Assembly (NCBI GenBank): GCA_964538455.1
Contig: CAZIDZ010000004.1
Location: 62,001-126,000, forward strand
Length of the DNA stretch: 64,000 nt
Source of the DNA: JAZDLX01 sp964538455
Lineage (GTDB): Bacteria > Electryoneota > Electryoneia > Electryoneales > Electryoneaceae
Direction: 5' to 3'
Part shown: in pieces, positions 33,897-42,570 of the stretch
How positions within the stretch are numbered: position 1 is the stretch's first letter
Layout of the letters: every line of letters begins with the position of its first letter
Translations under genes and position numbers: made by a program
Notes under the pieces: model-generated
What the model was told of the DNA's origin: nothing
Databases searched by the model: none
The model's input: only the letters and a program-made list of their open reading frames with translations

Positions 33897-34932
33897 ATCT
33901 CACGGCGCCGGGATTGGCGTTGTTATCGATGGGGTCCCACCGCGCCTGAAGCTCGATTTGGCCGCGGTACAGCGTCAACTCGACCGGCGCCGCCCCGGAC
34001 AGAGCAGGATCACGTCTCCGAGGGCCGAAACCGACAAGGTTGAAGTCCTCTCCGGCCTCCATGAGGGAGAGACTACCGGTGCGCCGTTGACGCTTTTTGT
34101 CCGCAACAGCGACACACGCCCGGAAGACTACGAGAATCTGCGCAACACCTTTCGGCCCGGGCACGCGGACTATTCCTGGTTTAAAAAGTACGGGGTCCGT
34201 GATTACCTCGGCGGCGGACGGGCGTCCGGGCGAGAAACCATCGCCCGCGTCGCAGCGGGAGCCGTCGCGAGACAGATTCTCGCGGTTCGCGGCATTCACA
34301 TCCTCGCGCATGTAGTCTCTGTTGGGGACATAGACGCTCACAGTTTCGACCCGGAGGCGATTGAAGCCAATCCTGTCCGTTGTGCGGACCCGGACGCCGC
34401 GGCGAAGATGGAAGCTCTGATCCTGCAGGTGAAGGAGCAGGGCGATTCCATCGGGGGCGTCGTTGAGCTGCGCTGCCAGGGCGTTCCTACGGGGCTCGGC
34501 GACCCTGTGTTCGATAAGCTGGACGCCCGGCTTGCCGCCGCGATGCTCTCGATCGGTGCGACGAAGGGTGTGGAATTCGGGATGGGTTTTGCCCTGGCTC
34601 GGATGCGTGGCAGCGAGGCTCACGACCCGATCGGTCCGGAGGGCGTGCGAGGGGAGCGCGCTGGCGGAATCCTCGGGGGCGTCTCAAACGGCGGCGAGAT
34701 CGTGTTCCGCGTCGCCGTCAAACCGCCTGCCTCCATCCGCCATGAGCAGAACACCGTAACGCTGGACAATCAACCGCACCGCATTGCTGTCCAGGGCCGG
34801 CACGATCCCTGTATTGCACCCCGCGTGGTGCCGGTTGCCGAGGCGATGGCGGCGCTCGTTCTTGTGGACGCTCTGATGAGGCAGATCGCGTTGCGCGGCG
34901 TGCTGCCGGAAGCGGGTGAAGACGATGCTTGA
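33847..34932 (+). CDS. aroC: Chorismate synthase
   Basis: AroC eliminates phosphate from EPSP to give chorismate, the branch point to Trp, Tyr and Phe; it needs reduced FMN. The 361-residue protein begins with the canonical MSSNTFGTLFRITSFGESHG and has RRRPGQSRITSPRAETDKVEVLSG, RPGHADYSWFKKYGVRDYLGGGRASGRETIARVAAGA and GGVSNGGEI. ATG at 33847 has GAGG six bases upstream, supporting this start despite the 50-base overlap with aroK. Confidence 0.97.
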   Translation: MSSNTFGTLFRITSFGESHGAGIGVVIDGVPPRLKLDLAAVQRQLDRRRPGQSRITSPRAETDKVEVLSGLHEGETTGAPLTLFVRNSDTRPEDYENLRNTFRPGHADYSWFKKYGVRDYLGGGRASGRETIARVAAGAVARQILAVRGIHILAHVVSVGDIDAHSFDPEAIEANPVRCADPDAAAKMEALILQVKEQGDSIGGVVELRCQGVPTGLGDPVFDKLDARLAAAMLSIGATKGVEFGMGFALARMRGSEAHDPIGPEGVRGERAGGILGGVSNGGEIVFRVAVKPPASIRHEQNTVTLDNQPHRIAVQGRHDPCIAPRVVPVAEAMAALVLVDALMRQIALRGVLPEAGEDDA

Positions 34933-35980
34933 AGAACTGCGAAAACAGATTCGGGAGGTTGACGCGGCGATTGCGGAACTGATCGCCAGGCGTCTCGATC
35001 TGGCGCGTCAAATCGGTGAAGAGAAAGCGTCGCGCGGCATGCCGGTTCGCGATTTCGCTACGGAAAAACGGGTGCTGGAGGCGATGAATCGGCACGCGGA
35101 GCGACTCGGAATCGACCCCGAGGTGCTCGAAGCCGTGGTGTTGCAGCTGATCCGGGGTTCCGTGCACCTGCAAAGCCGCAACCGCATCTCCACCGAACCC
35201 AGCTCCGGACGAACCGCCGCGGTCATCGGGGGCGGCGGACACATGGGAAGATGGTTCGTCGGTTTCCTGGCTTCACGAGGATATGCCACAAAAGTGATCG
35301 AACAGGGGGACGATTTGGCTTCCTCACGGAACGCCGACCTGATCGTCGTATCCGTCCCCCTCGACCAGACCGGAGATCTCCTTCGCCGGCTCGCGGCGCT
35401 GCGTCCATCGGGTGTCGTCCTCGAAGTCGCCAGCCTCAAGTCGGAGTTCATTGACGAGATGCCGCACTGGATAGAAAACGGAGTGCGCATCGCCAGCATC
35501 CACCCCATGTTCGGCGCGGAGGCGGACCTGTTGACGGGACAAAACCTGATCGTCTGCGAAGCGGGGTGCAAAGAGGCCGAAGACGCTGCCGCCGAGCTGT
35601 TCTCAGATTCCGCGGTGCACGTTGTCCGCATTCCGCTCGCGGATCACGACCGAATCATGTCCCGGGTTCTCAACCTGCCACACCTGCTGAACCTGCTCGC
35701 CGCGGACCTGCTCGCTTCGTCCGCCGAATCCCACACGCGGCTGCGCGAACTCGGCGGCACCACGTTCAACCGCCAGCGCGAGGTGACTCACGAGGTCGTA
35801 TCCGAAAATCCCAATCTCTATTTCCACATTCAACGGATTAACCGGCACCGGAGTGAGCTGTTCGACAGTTTCCGGCAAAGTCTTGAACGCATCGAGCAGG
35901 AGGTCGAACGCGGCCAGCGGGAACCGTTCGTACAACGGATGGAGGCGTGGAGCGCCTGGTTTCGAGAGGAACGGCGATGA
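34925..35980 (+). CDS. tyrA: Fused chorismate mutase / prephenate dehydrogenase (T-protein)
   Basis: A bifunctional 351-residue enzyme converting chorismate to prephenate and then to 4-hydroxyphenylpyruvate, the Tyr branch. Residues 1-90 are an AroQ-type mutase (LRKQIREVDAAIAELIARRLDLARQIGEEK). Residues 95-351 are the dehydrogenase: NAD loop AVIGGGGHMGRWF, LEVASLKSEFIDEMP, ASIHPMFGAEADLLTGQNL, DHDRIMSRVLNLPHL and FNRQREVTHEVVSENPNLYFHIQ. This domain order is that of E. coli TyrA. No prephenate dehydratase is in the operon. I prefer the ATG at 34925 (GGTGA five bases upstream); a GTG at 34916 is possible. It overlaps aroC by 8 bases and the next gene by 4. Confidence 0.95.
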   Translation: MLEELRKQIREVDAAIAELIARRLDLARQIGEEKASRGMPVRDFATEKRVLEAMNRHAERLGIDPEVLEAVVLQLIRGSVHLQSRNRISTEPSSGRTAAVIGGGGHMGRWFVGFLASRGYATKVIEQGDDLASSRNADLIVVSVPLDQTGDLLRRLAALRPSGVVLEVASLKSEFIDEMPHWIENGVRIASIHPMFGAEADLLTGQNLIVCEAGCKEAEDAAAELFSDSAVHVVRIPLADHDRIMSRVLNLPHLLNLLAADLLASSAESHTRLRELGGTTFNRQREVTHEVVSENPNLYFHIQRINRHRSELFDSFRQSLERIEQEVERGQREPFVQRMEAWSAWFREERR

Positions 35981-36966
35981 CAGTATCCGGATTCGGATAT
36001 CACCCTACGGAGGCCGCATTCGCCTCCTCCTTCCATGCCGGCAAGGGATGGGATGAGGGAACGTGGATCGACCCTGAGGAGAAACTTGCGATCCCGTTGC
36101 AGGCGTCGGTGCTCTCCTACGCGCTCTCCGTGTTCGAAGGAATCAAGGCGCACAGCACCGTCGGCGGGCGAATCCTGCTCTTTCGCGCTCGCGACCACGC
36201 CCTCCGTTTTCAGAGGTCCGCGGAGATCGTCGGCCTCCCACCTTTCCCCGTCGACGATTTCATCCGCGTCGCCCGCGAAACAGCCCTCCGCAACGTCTCC
36301 CATCTGCCTCCGACTGGCGAGGGATCGCTGTACCTGCGTCCGGTTCTGTTCGCCGACGCGCCGCGCCTCGGCCTCGGTATTCCGGATTCCGCGCGTTTCG
36401 TTCTCTACGCGAGCCCGGTGCGGGAGTATTTCGAAACCTCGACTCGCGGACTGCGGCTTCTGCTGCTCGACAGAGCGCGCGTTCCCGCCGGAGGAATCGG
36501 CCATGCCAAATGTTCGGCAAACTACGCGGGCACCCTGCTCGTCCGGCAGCAGGCGCAGAGCGAAGGATTTGACGATGTGCTCTTCCGCGACGCGAGGGAC
36601 CCCGCCGCTGTTTCCGAATTGACGGGTGCCAACATTTTCGCCCTCCTCGATGATTCCCTCGTCGTCACACCTTCCCTCTCCGACCAGATCCTCGCCGGGA
36701 TCACCCGGGCTTCGGTTCTTTTCCTTCTCCGCAAAATGGATTTTCGCGTCGAGCAGCGCGCCCTCTCCGTTCAGGAACTGCTTTCGGCGCGGGAGGTGGT
36801 CTGTACCGGCACCGCCTGGGGCGTCGTCGGAGTGCGGCAGCTGAAGCCCGGCTCATCCAGCCCCGTCGACTATTCGTCAACCCGGCTCGCTGACGGTCTG
36901 GCCGGGAAGCTCAAAGCGATTCACTCGGGGAAGGAACCGGATCAGTTTGGATCCGAGCTGATCTGA
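35977..36966 (+). CDS. ilvE: Class IV (branched-chain type) aminotransferase
   Basis: A 329-residue PLP enzyme of the branched-chain aminotransferase family. Visible are the N-terminal half with SYALSVFEGIKAH and LRFQRSAEI, LYLRPVLFADAPRLGLG, the PLP lysine Lys178 in GGIGHAKCSANYAGTLLVRQQA, FDDVLFRDA, SELTGANIFALL and TGTAWGVVGV. In amino acid metabolism the family transaminates Val/Leu/Ile, and some members also act on Phe and Tyr. As the last gene of an aromatic operon lacking any other transaminase, conversion of 4-hydroxyphenylpyruvate to Tyr is a reasonable inference, not shown by the residues. ATGA overlap with tyrA. Confidence 0.88.
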   Translation: MTVSGFGYHPTEAAFASSFHAGKGWDEGTWIDPEEKLAIPLQASVLSYALSVFEGIKAHSTVGGRILLFRARDHALRFQRSAEIVGLPPFPVDDFIRVARETALRNVSHLPPTGEGSLYLRPVLFADAPRLGLGIPDSARFVLYASPVREYFETSTRGLRLLLLDRARVPAGGIGHAKCSANYAGTLLVRQQAQSEGFDDVLFRDARDPAAVSELTGANIFALLDDSLVVTPSLSDQILAGITRASVLFLLRKMDFRVEQRALSVQELLSAREVVCTGTAWGVVGVRQLKPGSSSPVDYSSTRLADGLAGKLKAIHSGKEPDQFGSELI

Positions 36967-36986
36967 TCGCATTGGGCTCGATCGTC

Positions 36987-37018
36987 AATAAAAATGCCGC
37001 GCCTTGTCAAGGCGCGGC
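36987..37018 (-). terminator. Terminator of the surface-protein operon (possibly bidirectional)
   Basis: GCCGCGCCTT (36996-37005) pairs with AAGGCGCGGC (37009-37018). On the minus strand the hairpin is followed by ATTTTTATT, so it ends the transcript of the beta-propeller gene at 37047. It also lies just after the last gene of the plus-strand aromatic operon, where no T-run follows on that strand. Confidence 0.8.
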
Positions 37019-37046
37019 GATATCCTGATCTCGGTCAAACCCCGGG

Positions 37047-38672
37047 CTATTGCTGCGTTTTCGGTAGGTACGTGTTCGCGTCCGTGCGAATGTACCGGAG
37101 CAGACGGTTGTTTCCGGTATCGGAGATATAGACGACTCCTTCGGCCGTAGCGACTCCGGCAGGACCGTCCAGGATCGGCCACAGCACCTTCACCGTCGAA
37201 TCCGCCGCGACGGAAAGATCGAAGGTTGTGTCCTGCGGAGCGATGTACGTCTCGCCGACCGGGGGATCCAGCAGGTCGGAGTATGAGATTCCCATCGACA
37301 ACAGAATGCTGACCAGCGATTGAGCGGAGTCCAGGGAAACCGGGGTGTCCCGGGCGGCGTAAAAATCGACAAGGTCGGGATTCAACACCGCATCCAGTTC
37401 GTCACCCCGCTGGGCCAGGTAGTCGTCGAGCGATTGCCCCGCCTGCAAATCGATAAACTCGGGTTCGATGGCAACCTCACGGAATTTGAAGCCGCTCGGG
37501 AAGAACGCCGTCACCCGGTTCTGCGCCTGGTCCGCAACGTAAATCAACCCCAAGCCTCTGGCGTCCCGCTCTCCTACGGCCACAGACATCGGCTTGTCGA
37601 AATAATCCAGCATCAGCAGTTCAGGCTCGCCCGCCTCGGTGACGGCGATGTCGAAGTGCCAGTTTGACCCCGCCCCGCTCACCCTCTGGACGCGGAAGTT
37701 GCCGGCTGTCTGAGAGAACAGGATGGACGTCGAGCTGGCCCCGCCCTGTGTGACGAGGCTGGTTGGGGAGTTGACCGACCCCTGTCCCTGTCCTGCCCCG
37801 ACGGCAACCGCGCTCGGCGTGCCGACGTACGCGTAAAACGTCACTCCGTTATTCAACAGAAGGATTCGCGACGGCAGGACGTTGATCTCGACGATCCGGT
37901 CATCCTGCTCATCCGCGTAATAGAGCTTGTTCGAATTCGCCGCCCCGCCCGCGATATCTACAATTTTCGGCTTCGTCAGCGTGCCGACTGCATAGGTATG
38001 ATCCACGTAAAAGAGGTAGGGTGCCGTCAGTGGGGTCAGCGAATCCGGTTCCGTCGTCGATGTGTAGTCCACGACGATGTAGTCTGCGGTGTTCGCCCCG
38101 CCTAGTTGCAGATAGAGAGGCTGGGTGTTGTCGATTCTTATCGTATCTTCCGTCTCCGGATTCGCCAACGTAATCGTCTGCACCAGCTCCTGTACGCCCA
38201 CCTGGGCCACGTACTGATTCCAGCAATAGATCTTGTCCGTGCCGTTGACCATGTACAGGTTCAACTTGGTGTCCTGGCCGATCCCTCGCGGACCGTTTGA
38301 AGTGTCCGTCACGGAAGTAAAAAGGCTGTTTCTGACGACGGAGCCGGTGGTGGTCAGCTGAACCACGCGGCCGTTCGAACCTCCGTCCACTTCGGTGAAA
38401 TCCACTACGTACACGAAACCGTCAGGACCGATGAGAATGTCGGTCGGATTCGTCCAGGTGTATCCATTCGCAGCATCCCAGTCGGGCGAAATGCGGACGA
38501 AACTCGTATCGTTCGCGCCAAAGTCCTCGACCTTGTTCTCAATCGCTGTCGGTAGCGCGGGATGCTCGCCACATCCGACGAACGCCAGACCGGCGAACAG
38601 AAGAAGCGCCAGCCCGAAAACCACGGCCTTGGGTGAGTGTATCGCATCGTGCCGCATCATTGGCTCAATCAT
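37047..38672 (-). CDS. Lipoprotein with NHL-type beta-propeller repeats
   Basis: A 541-residue exported lipoprotein (hydrophobic VVFGLALLLFAGL, lipobox LAFVGC). The N-terminal part carries NHL-like repeats (TNPTDILIGPDGFVYVVDFTE; RVVQLTTTG), and the last segment repeats the pattern (DGPAGVATAEGVVYISDTGNNRLLRYI). Such propellers usually bind proteins or sugars at the cell surface. Function is unknown. It starts 2 bases after the PorV-family stop, so the two are probably coupled; the ATGs at 38660 and 38657 are alternative starts. It is last in the six-gene surface operon. Confidence 0.82.
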   Translation of the reverse strand: MIEPMMRHDAIHSPKAVVFGLALLLFAGLAFVGCGEHPALPTAIENKVEDFGANDTSFVRISPDWDAANGYTWTNPTDILIGPDGFVYVVDFTEVDGGSNGRVVQLTTTGSVVRNSLFTSVTDTSNGPRGIGQDTKLNLYMVNGTDKIYCWNQYVAQVGVQELVQTITLANPETEDTIRIDNTQPLYLQLGGANTADYIVVDYTSTTEPDSLTPLTAPYLFYVDHTYAVGTLTKPKIVDIAGGAANSNKLYYADEQDDRIVEINVLPSRILLLNNGVTFYAYVGTPSAVAVGAGQGQGSVNSPTSLVTQGGASSTSILFSQTAGNFRVQRVSGAGSNWHFDIAVTEAGEPELLMLDYFDKPMSVAVGERDARGLGLIYVADQAQNRVTAFFPSGFKFREVAIEPEFIDLQAGQSLDDYLAQRGDELDAVLNPDLVDFYAARDTPVSLDSAQSLVSILLSMGISYSDLLDPPVGETYIAPQDTTFDLSVAADSTVKVLWPILDGPAGVATAEGVVYISDTGNNRLLRYIRTDANTYLPKTQQ

Positions 38673-38674
38673 CC

Positions 38675-39808
38675 TCAGAAAGAGAATTCCAGGCTCAGGC
38701 GTGTCACCTGGTCCAACAATCCGAATTCCGTGTAGCTGACATCCGCACTCATCGCGGTCGATCCGAACGGCAGCCGCAGACCCGCTCCGAGTGTCCAGGG
38801 ATCCTCATCCGTATTGGCCTTGACTCCGCCGCGCACGAAGAACTGCCCCGCAAATCCGTACTCGGCGCCGGCCGTGAAATTCTCCGAATTGTCCACCGGG
38901 TGGTTCAACTGGATAGACGCCAGCAGACGGTGCGGCCCATCGGCGAACAGCGTCATCGCGGTCCCCAGGCGAAATTCGGTCGGAGGGCTGAATTCCGTGA
39001 AGTTGGTCTGCACCATATCGCCGTTGGGATCGGGAGCGAGGAAACTTCCCTCGGGGCGCGCATTGGGCCCGAAATGCATCAACGCCACACCGATCCGCAG
39101 GTCGCGATACCCCGTCCAGTAGTAGGTGCCGAAGTCGATCATCACGTTGTCCATATGCGTATCGGCGAGCGTTTCGCGCGCGCCCTTGAGCGTGACCCCC
39201 CAGGAGAAGTTCTGTGTCATCTCCCAGGCGAACGTCGCAGCAAACTGAACATCCCCGTAGCTGTAGTACTCCCCCGTTCCGTCCGGGCGGTATTCCGTCG
39301 TGATCTCCTGGTCCGGCGCTTGCAGGCTGACCGCGGACAATCCGATCGCCCCGATGCTGATCGGCATCACCGCGCTCACCGCGCTGTAGTTCAGGTCCCC
39401 GATCCACCTGAAATGGACGAATCCCACGTTGTACCGCCCTCCCGAGAGGCGTCCCATCCGGGTTCTCGGGCCTTTCACACCCTCCGGCGGCCGTTCCGGG
39501 TCCAGCGCGTAGGCGCCAGTCCAGCGATTGCTGATCTGGGCGATCCCACCGGGATTCCAGAACGAGGCAAAAGCGTCGTTGGCGATGGCGACATAAGCGC
39601 CGCCGAGCCCCTCCGCCCGGGAGCCAACCGGCACCTTGAGAAAGGTCATCGACGAAGTGCCGACACGCTGGTCGCCGAAATTCGGGAAGAGACTCTGGGC
39701 CTCGGCCGGATTCGCAGCCAGGTTCGCCGCGAGAATGAACAGGATGACCACGCCGGCCGTTCTCAGGACGTTTCCACTCACTCCGTATCTCACGTTCGTG
39801 CGCCCCAT
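38675..39808 (-). CDS. PorV/PorQ-family outer-membrane beta-barrel protein
   Basis: A 377-residue outer-membrane protein with a signal peptide (GVVILFILAANLAANPAEAQ). The mature start GTSSMTFLKVPVGSRAEGLGGAYVAIANDAFASFWNPGGIAQ is the PorV/PorQ (UPF0164) signature. In Bacteroidetes PorV works with the type IX secretion translocon, shuttling cargo that carries C-terminal sorting domains to the surface; related proteins are widespread in the FCB group. The C-terminus ends in aromatic barrel strands (LSLEFSF). ATG at 39808 lies 2 bases after the TonB-receptor stop with GAGG 8 bases upstream; the longer frame to 39901 is inside that gene. Exact PorV versus PorQ role is not resolved. Confidence 0.88.
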   Translation of the reverse strand: MGRTNVRYGVSGNVLRTAGVVILFILAANLAANPAEAQSLFPNFGDQRVGTSSMTFLKVPVGSRAEGLGGAYVAIANDAFASFWNPGGIAQISNRWTGAYALDPERPPEGVKGPRTRMGRLSGGRYNVGFVHFRWIGDLNYSAVSAVMPISIGAIGLSAVSLQAPDQEITTEYRPDGTGEYYSYGDVQFAATFAWEMTQNFSWGVTLKGARETLADTHMDNVMIDFGTYYWTGYRDLRIGVALMHFGPNARPEGSFLAPDPNGDMVQTNFTEFSPPTEFRLGTAMTLFADGPHRLLASIQLNHPVDNSENFTAGAEYGFAGQFFVRGGVKANTDEDPWTLGAGLRLPFGSTAMSADVSYTEFGLLDQVTRLSLEFSF

Positions 39809-39810
39809 GC

Positions 39811-42570
39811 TCAGAACCTCACCGAAGTGCCGAAGAACACCTGACGCGGCGCCTTGTATCTGCTCGGGTTGACCAGAATGAATCCCTGGGCGTTCTCCCA
39901 CGACTGAGGTGCGGGATCCCCGGTTTCATACGGGCGGCCGGTGAGCGCGTTGATCTGGTTCGGCACCTTGAAATCAAACAGGTTCAACGATTCCATGAAG
40001 ATCCGGATGCTCATCTTCTTGGAAAGCGGGAACTGCTTGTAGAGCTTGAGATCCACGGTGTTCCACCAGGGAGCCAGTTCGCTGTAGCGCGCCCCCGACT
40101 CCTGGTAGTCCTGGCCGTTGTTGGTGAGTACGATCGGGGTGTACCGTTTGCCCGTCGATAGATCCCAACGGACGCTCCCTCCCCAGTTTTTCGGCCAGTG
40201 AATGCCGAGCCAATAGGGCGAAGTGTTTTCAGGTACCCTCAACCAGAGAGTCAGCCCGAGCCGGATCGGAGTGTCCCAGGCTAGATACTCCTCACCCAAC
40301 GTCTTCTCCTGGATGTGGGTGTCCGCCGCCGCCTGGATCGCCGCCTGCGAGCTCGAACTCTTGCCCGTGGCGATCTGGTAGGAAAAATCCACGTTCCCCG
40401 ACCAGTAGGTTCCCTGCCGCGCGCGGAACCGGAACTCGAGACCGCGCACCCGGGCGTAATCCTGGTTGAAATACTGGTAGTACGAGATGTTCCCGAGCCG
40501 CGGGTTCGAGCTGGTTACCTGGAACGACGTGGCATAATCATACAGATCCTTGTAGAACGCGGAAATTTCGAGCACCTGGTTGCCGGTGAACCTGTGCTTG
40601 ATTCCCATCTCGTAGGACACCGTCGTCTGGGGATTCAGGTTCGGATTTCCGAAAAGCTGGTAAGTGCTCGGGCTGTAGGATCTCAGCTTGCTGAAGACAT
40701 ACGCGTACTTGGGACGCTGGCTGAAATGGCCGTAATTGAAAAACAGCACATCCGCGTCGGTCACCGGGTGGCTGACGCCCAGGCGCGGGCTCAGGTGCGA
40801 TTTGATCCGGCGACCGAGAATCTCCTGCGTCTGATCCTCGAACAACTGCCGCGCCGCAGGAGTCAGTGTAATCACGTTCGGATCGGCGATCGCGTCTTCC
40901 ACGTATTTGCCGGGCGCCCACCAGTCGAGGCGAAGCCCGACGTTGGCGATCATGCCCTTGAATTCGATCTTGTCCTGAGCGTAGAACGTACCCGCCTCGG
41001 ACATCGCGTTGTACATGTCATAATCCCCGCCGAGCGCGGTCGAGGCAACCCACGGATCGTGCACCGTCAGCGACTGCAGTTTCGTCTGCTCGTACTCGAC
41101 CCCCAACTTCACCAGGTTGCGCGTATTCATCTGGCTGGTCAGTTTCCATTTCAGCTGGAAGGTGTCGTTATAGTGGTCGTGATAAGTGTCCCCGTTCCCC
41201 GCGTCCCAGAGGCCGTCCCCGGTTTTCGTGGTGATTTCGCCCAGGGCGCCCACGTCGTAGAAAACCGGCAGGTCATCCACGGGCTGGGTGTAGTCCGTGT
41301 AGTACTTCCCCTGGGGAGCACTGGTCACCCGGTTGTAGAAATTCCCAAGGGTCAACTCATAGAAGGTCTTGTTCGACAGGGTGTGCGTGATGTTTAGACC
41401 GTGCTGGAGTCCCTCGCGGGTGATCGTATTGTATTGCGAAAGGATGTCCTCGTACTCGAGCGGGAAGTACTTCTTGTCCTCCACGACCGCGTCGAAGTAC
41501 CCCTGGTTGATCTGCAGGCTCTGGCCGAAGTTATAGGAAATTTTGAACGTAGGGATCGGCCTGTAGGTGTATTTCGCCATGATCGAGTAATTGTTTTCCT
41601 CGCGAAGAGCAAATGGATTCCATTGGCTTCGAATCGGGATCAGATCGCCCGAGGCGTTCGGCAGGTAGGTATCGGAGGTGTAGCCGTAGCCGTTCAGGAA
41701 AATCGTCGCCTTTCCGGGGATGTAAAGACCCGCGGATTTCAACGCGCCGCTTGTGATCGGGTCCGGTCCGCCGAGGGAAAACTCGACGTTGTTCGTATTC
41801 TGGTGCCGTGACGGCCAGCTGGCGAGGTTATCGCTCTTGGTCTGGAAGCTCCCCTCCCACACGTCGCCGCCTTCTTTCGTCTCCACGTTGACCAGCCCCG
41901 ACATCGCCTGCCCGTACTCCGCGTTGAACCCGCCGGTGATCACCTCGATTTCCTTGACGGCTTCCGCGGAGATGTAGACGCCCAAGCCCTGTCCGCTGAT
42001 CGGGTCTTTCACCGACAGGTTGTCGATGATGTACATGTTTTCGTCCGCTCGGCCGCCGCGGATGTGCACGTCGTTGTTGTCCCGGACGACTCCCACCTGC
42101 TGGCCGATCACGTCGTTCAGCCCTTCCACGGCGAGCTCGGTGATCTCTTTGCTGTTCATCGTGCGCGACGTCGCCGTTTGGTCGACGTCAAGCAGCGGTC
42201 TCTGCCCGACGACAACCACCTCCTGCCCGAGCGAGAGCACCGTCGGCTCCAGGGCGATGTCCTCCGTGATGATTTCATCGCCCTCGATGCGAAGGTCCGT
42301 CTTCAGGTAGAGTTTGTACCCGATGAAGCTGGCCTGCAGGTCATAGCTGCCCGGATTGATCGCCATGATCGCGTAGTTGCCGTCGAGGTCGGTGGATGCA
42401 CCCTTGTACGTCCCCTTGAGGATGATGTTCACGCCCACGAGCGGTTCGCCGGTCTTGGCGTCGGTGATAGTGCCAAGAATGCGCCCCGCGAGCGCTGGGG
42501 CCGCCGCCAGCAACGAGGCAGCGAACAGTGTCGCCGCGATGATTCGCGTTGTCCCGTTTCTCCTACTCAT
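39811..42570 (-). CDS. TonB-dependent outer-membrane receptor with carboxypeptidase-regulatory-like domain
   Basis: A 919-residue receptor for energised uptake across the outer membrane. Order: signal peptide ending APALAG; a carboxypeptidase-regulatory-like beta-sandwich (RILGTITDAKTGEPLVGVNIILKGTYKGASTDLDGNYAI); the plug domain (IGQQVGVVRDNNDVHIRGGRADENMYIIDNLSV, EAVKEIEVITGGFNAEYGQAMSGLVNVETKEG); then a 22-strand-size barrel to the terminal VFFGTSVRF. The arrangement is that of SusC-like receptors of FCB bacteria, though no SusD gene is adjacent. The ATG at 42570 has AGGTGG upstream and overlaps the preceding gene by 8 bases. Substrate unknown. Confidence 0.93.
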   Translation of the reverse strand: MSRRNGTTRIIAATLFAASLLAAAPALAGRILGTITDAKTGEPLVGVNIILKGTYKGASTDLDGNYAIMAINPGSYDLQASFIGYKLYLKTDLRIEGDEIITEDIALEPTVLSLGQEVVVVGQRPLLDVDQTATSRTMNSKEITELAVEGLNDVIGQQVGVVRDNNDVHIRGGRADENMYIIDNLSVKDPISGQGLGVYISAEAVKEIEVITGGFNAEYGQAMSGLVNVETKEGGDVWEGSFQTKSDNLASWPSRHQNTNNVEFSLGGPDPITSGALKSAGLYIPGKATIFLNGYGYTSDTYLPNASGDLIPIRSQWNPFALREENNYSIMAKYTYRPIPTFKISYNFGQSLQINQGYFDAVVEDKKYFPLEYEDILSQYNTITREGLQHGLNITHTLSNKTFYELTLGNFYNRVTSAPQGKYYTDYTQPVDDLPVFYDVGALGEITTKTGDGLWDAGNGDTYHDHYNDTFQLKWKLTSQMNTRNLVKLGVEYEQTKLQSLTVHDPWVASTALGGDYDMYNAMSEAGTFYAQDKIEFKGMIANVGLRLDWWAPGKYVEDAIADPNVITLTPAARQLFEDQTQEILGRRIKSHLSPRLGVSHPVTDADVLFFNYGHFSQRPKYAYVFSKLRSYSPSTYQLFGNPNLNPQTTVSYEMGIKHRFTGNQVLEISAFYKDLYDYATSFQVTSSNPRLGNISYYQYFNQDYARVRGLEFRFRARQGTYWSGNVDFSYQIATGKSSSSQAAIQAAADTHIQEKTLGEEYLAWDTPIRLGLTLWLRVPENTSPYWLGIHWPKNWGGSVRWDLSTGKRYTPIVLTNNGQDYQESGARYSELAPWWNTVDLKLYKQFPLSKKMSIRIFMESLNLFDFKVPNQINALTGRPYETGDPAPQSWENAQGFILVNPSRYKAPRQVFFGTSVRF

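Noticed and set aside
37019..37046. Separate plus-strand terminator for the aromatic superoperon
   Set aside because: No T-rich tail follows the 36996-37018 hairpin on the plus strand; it is best read as the minus-strand terminator, though it may slow plus-strand transcription.
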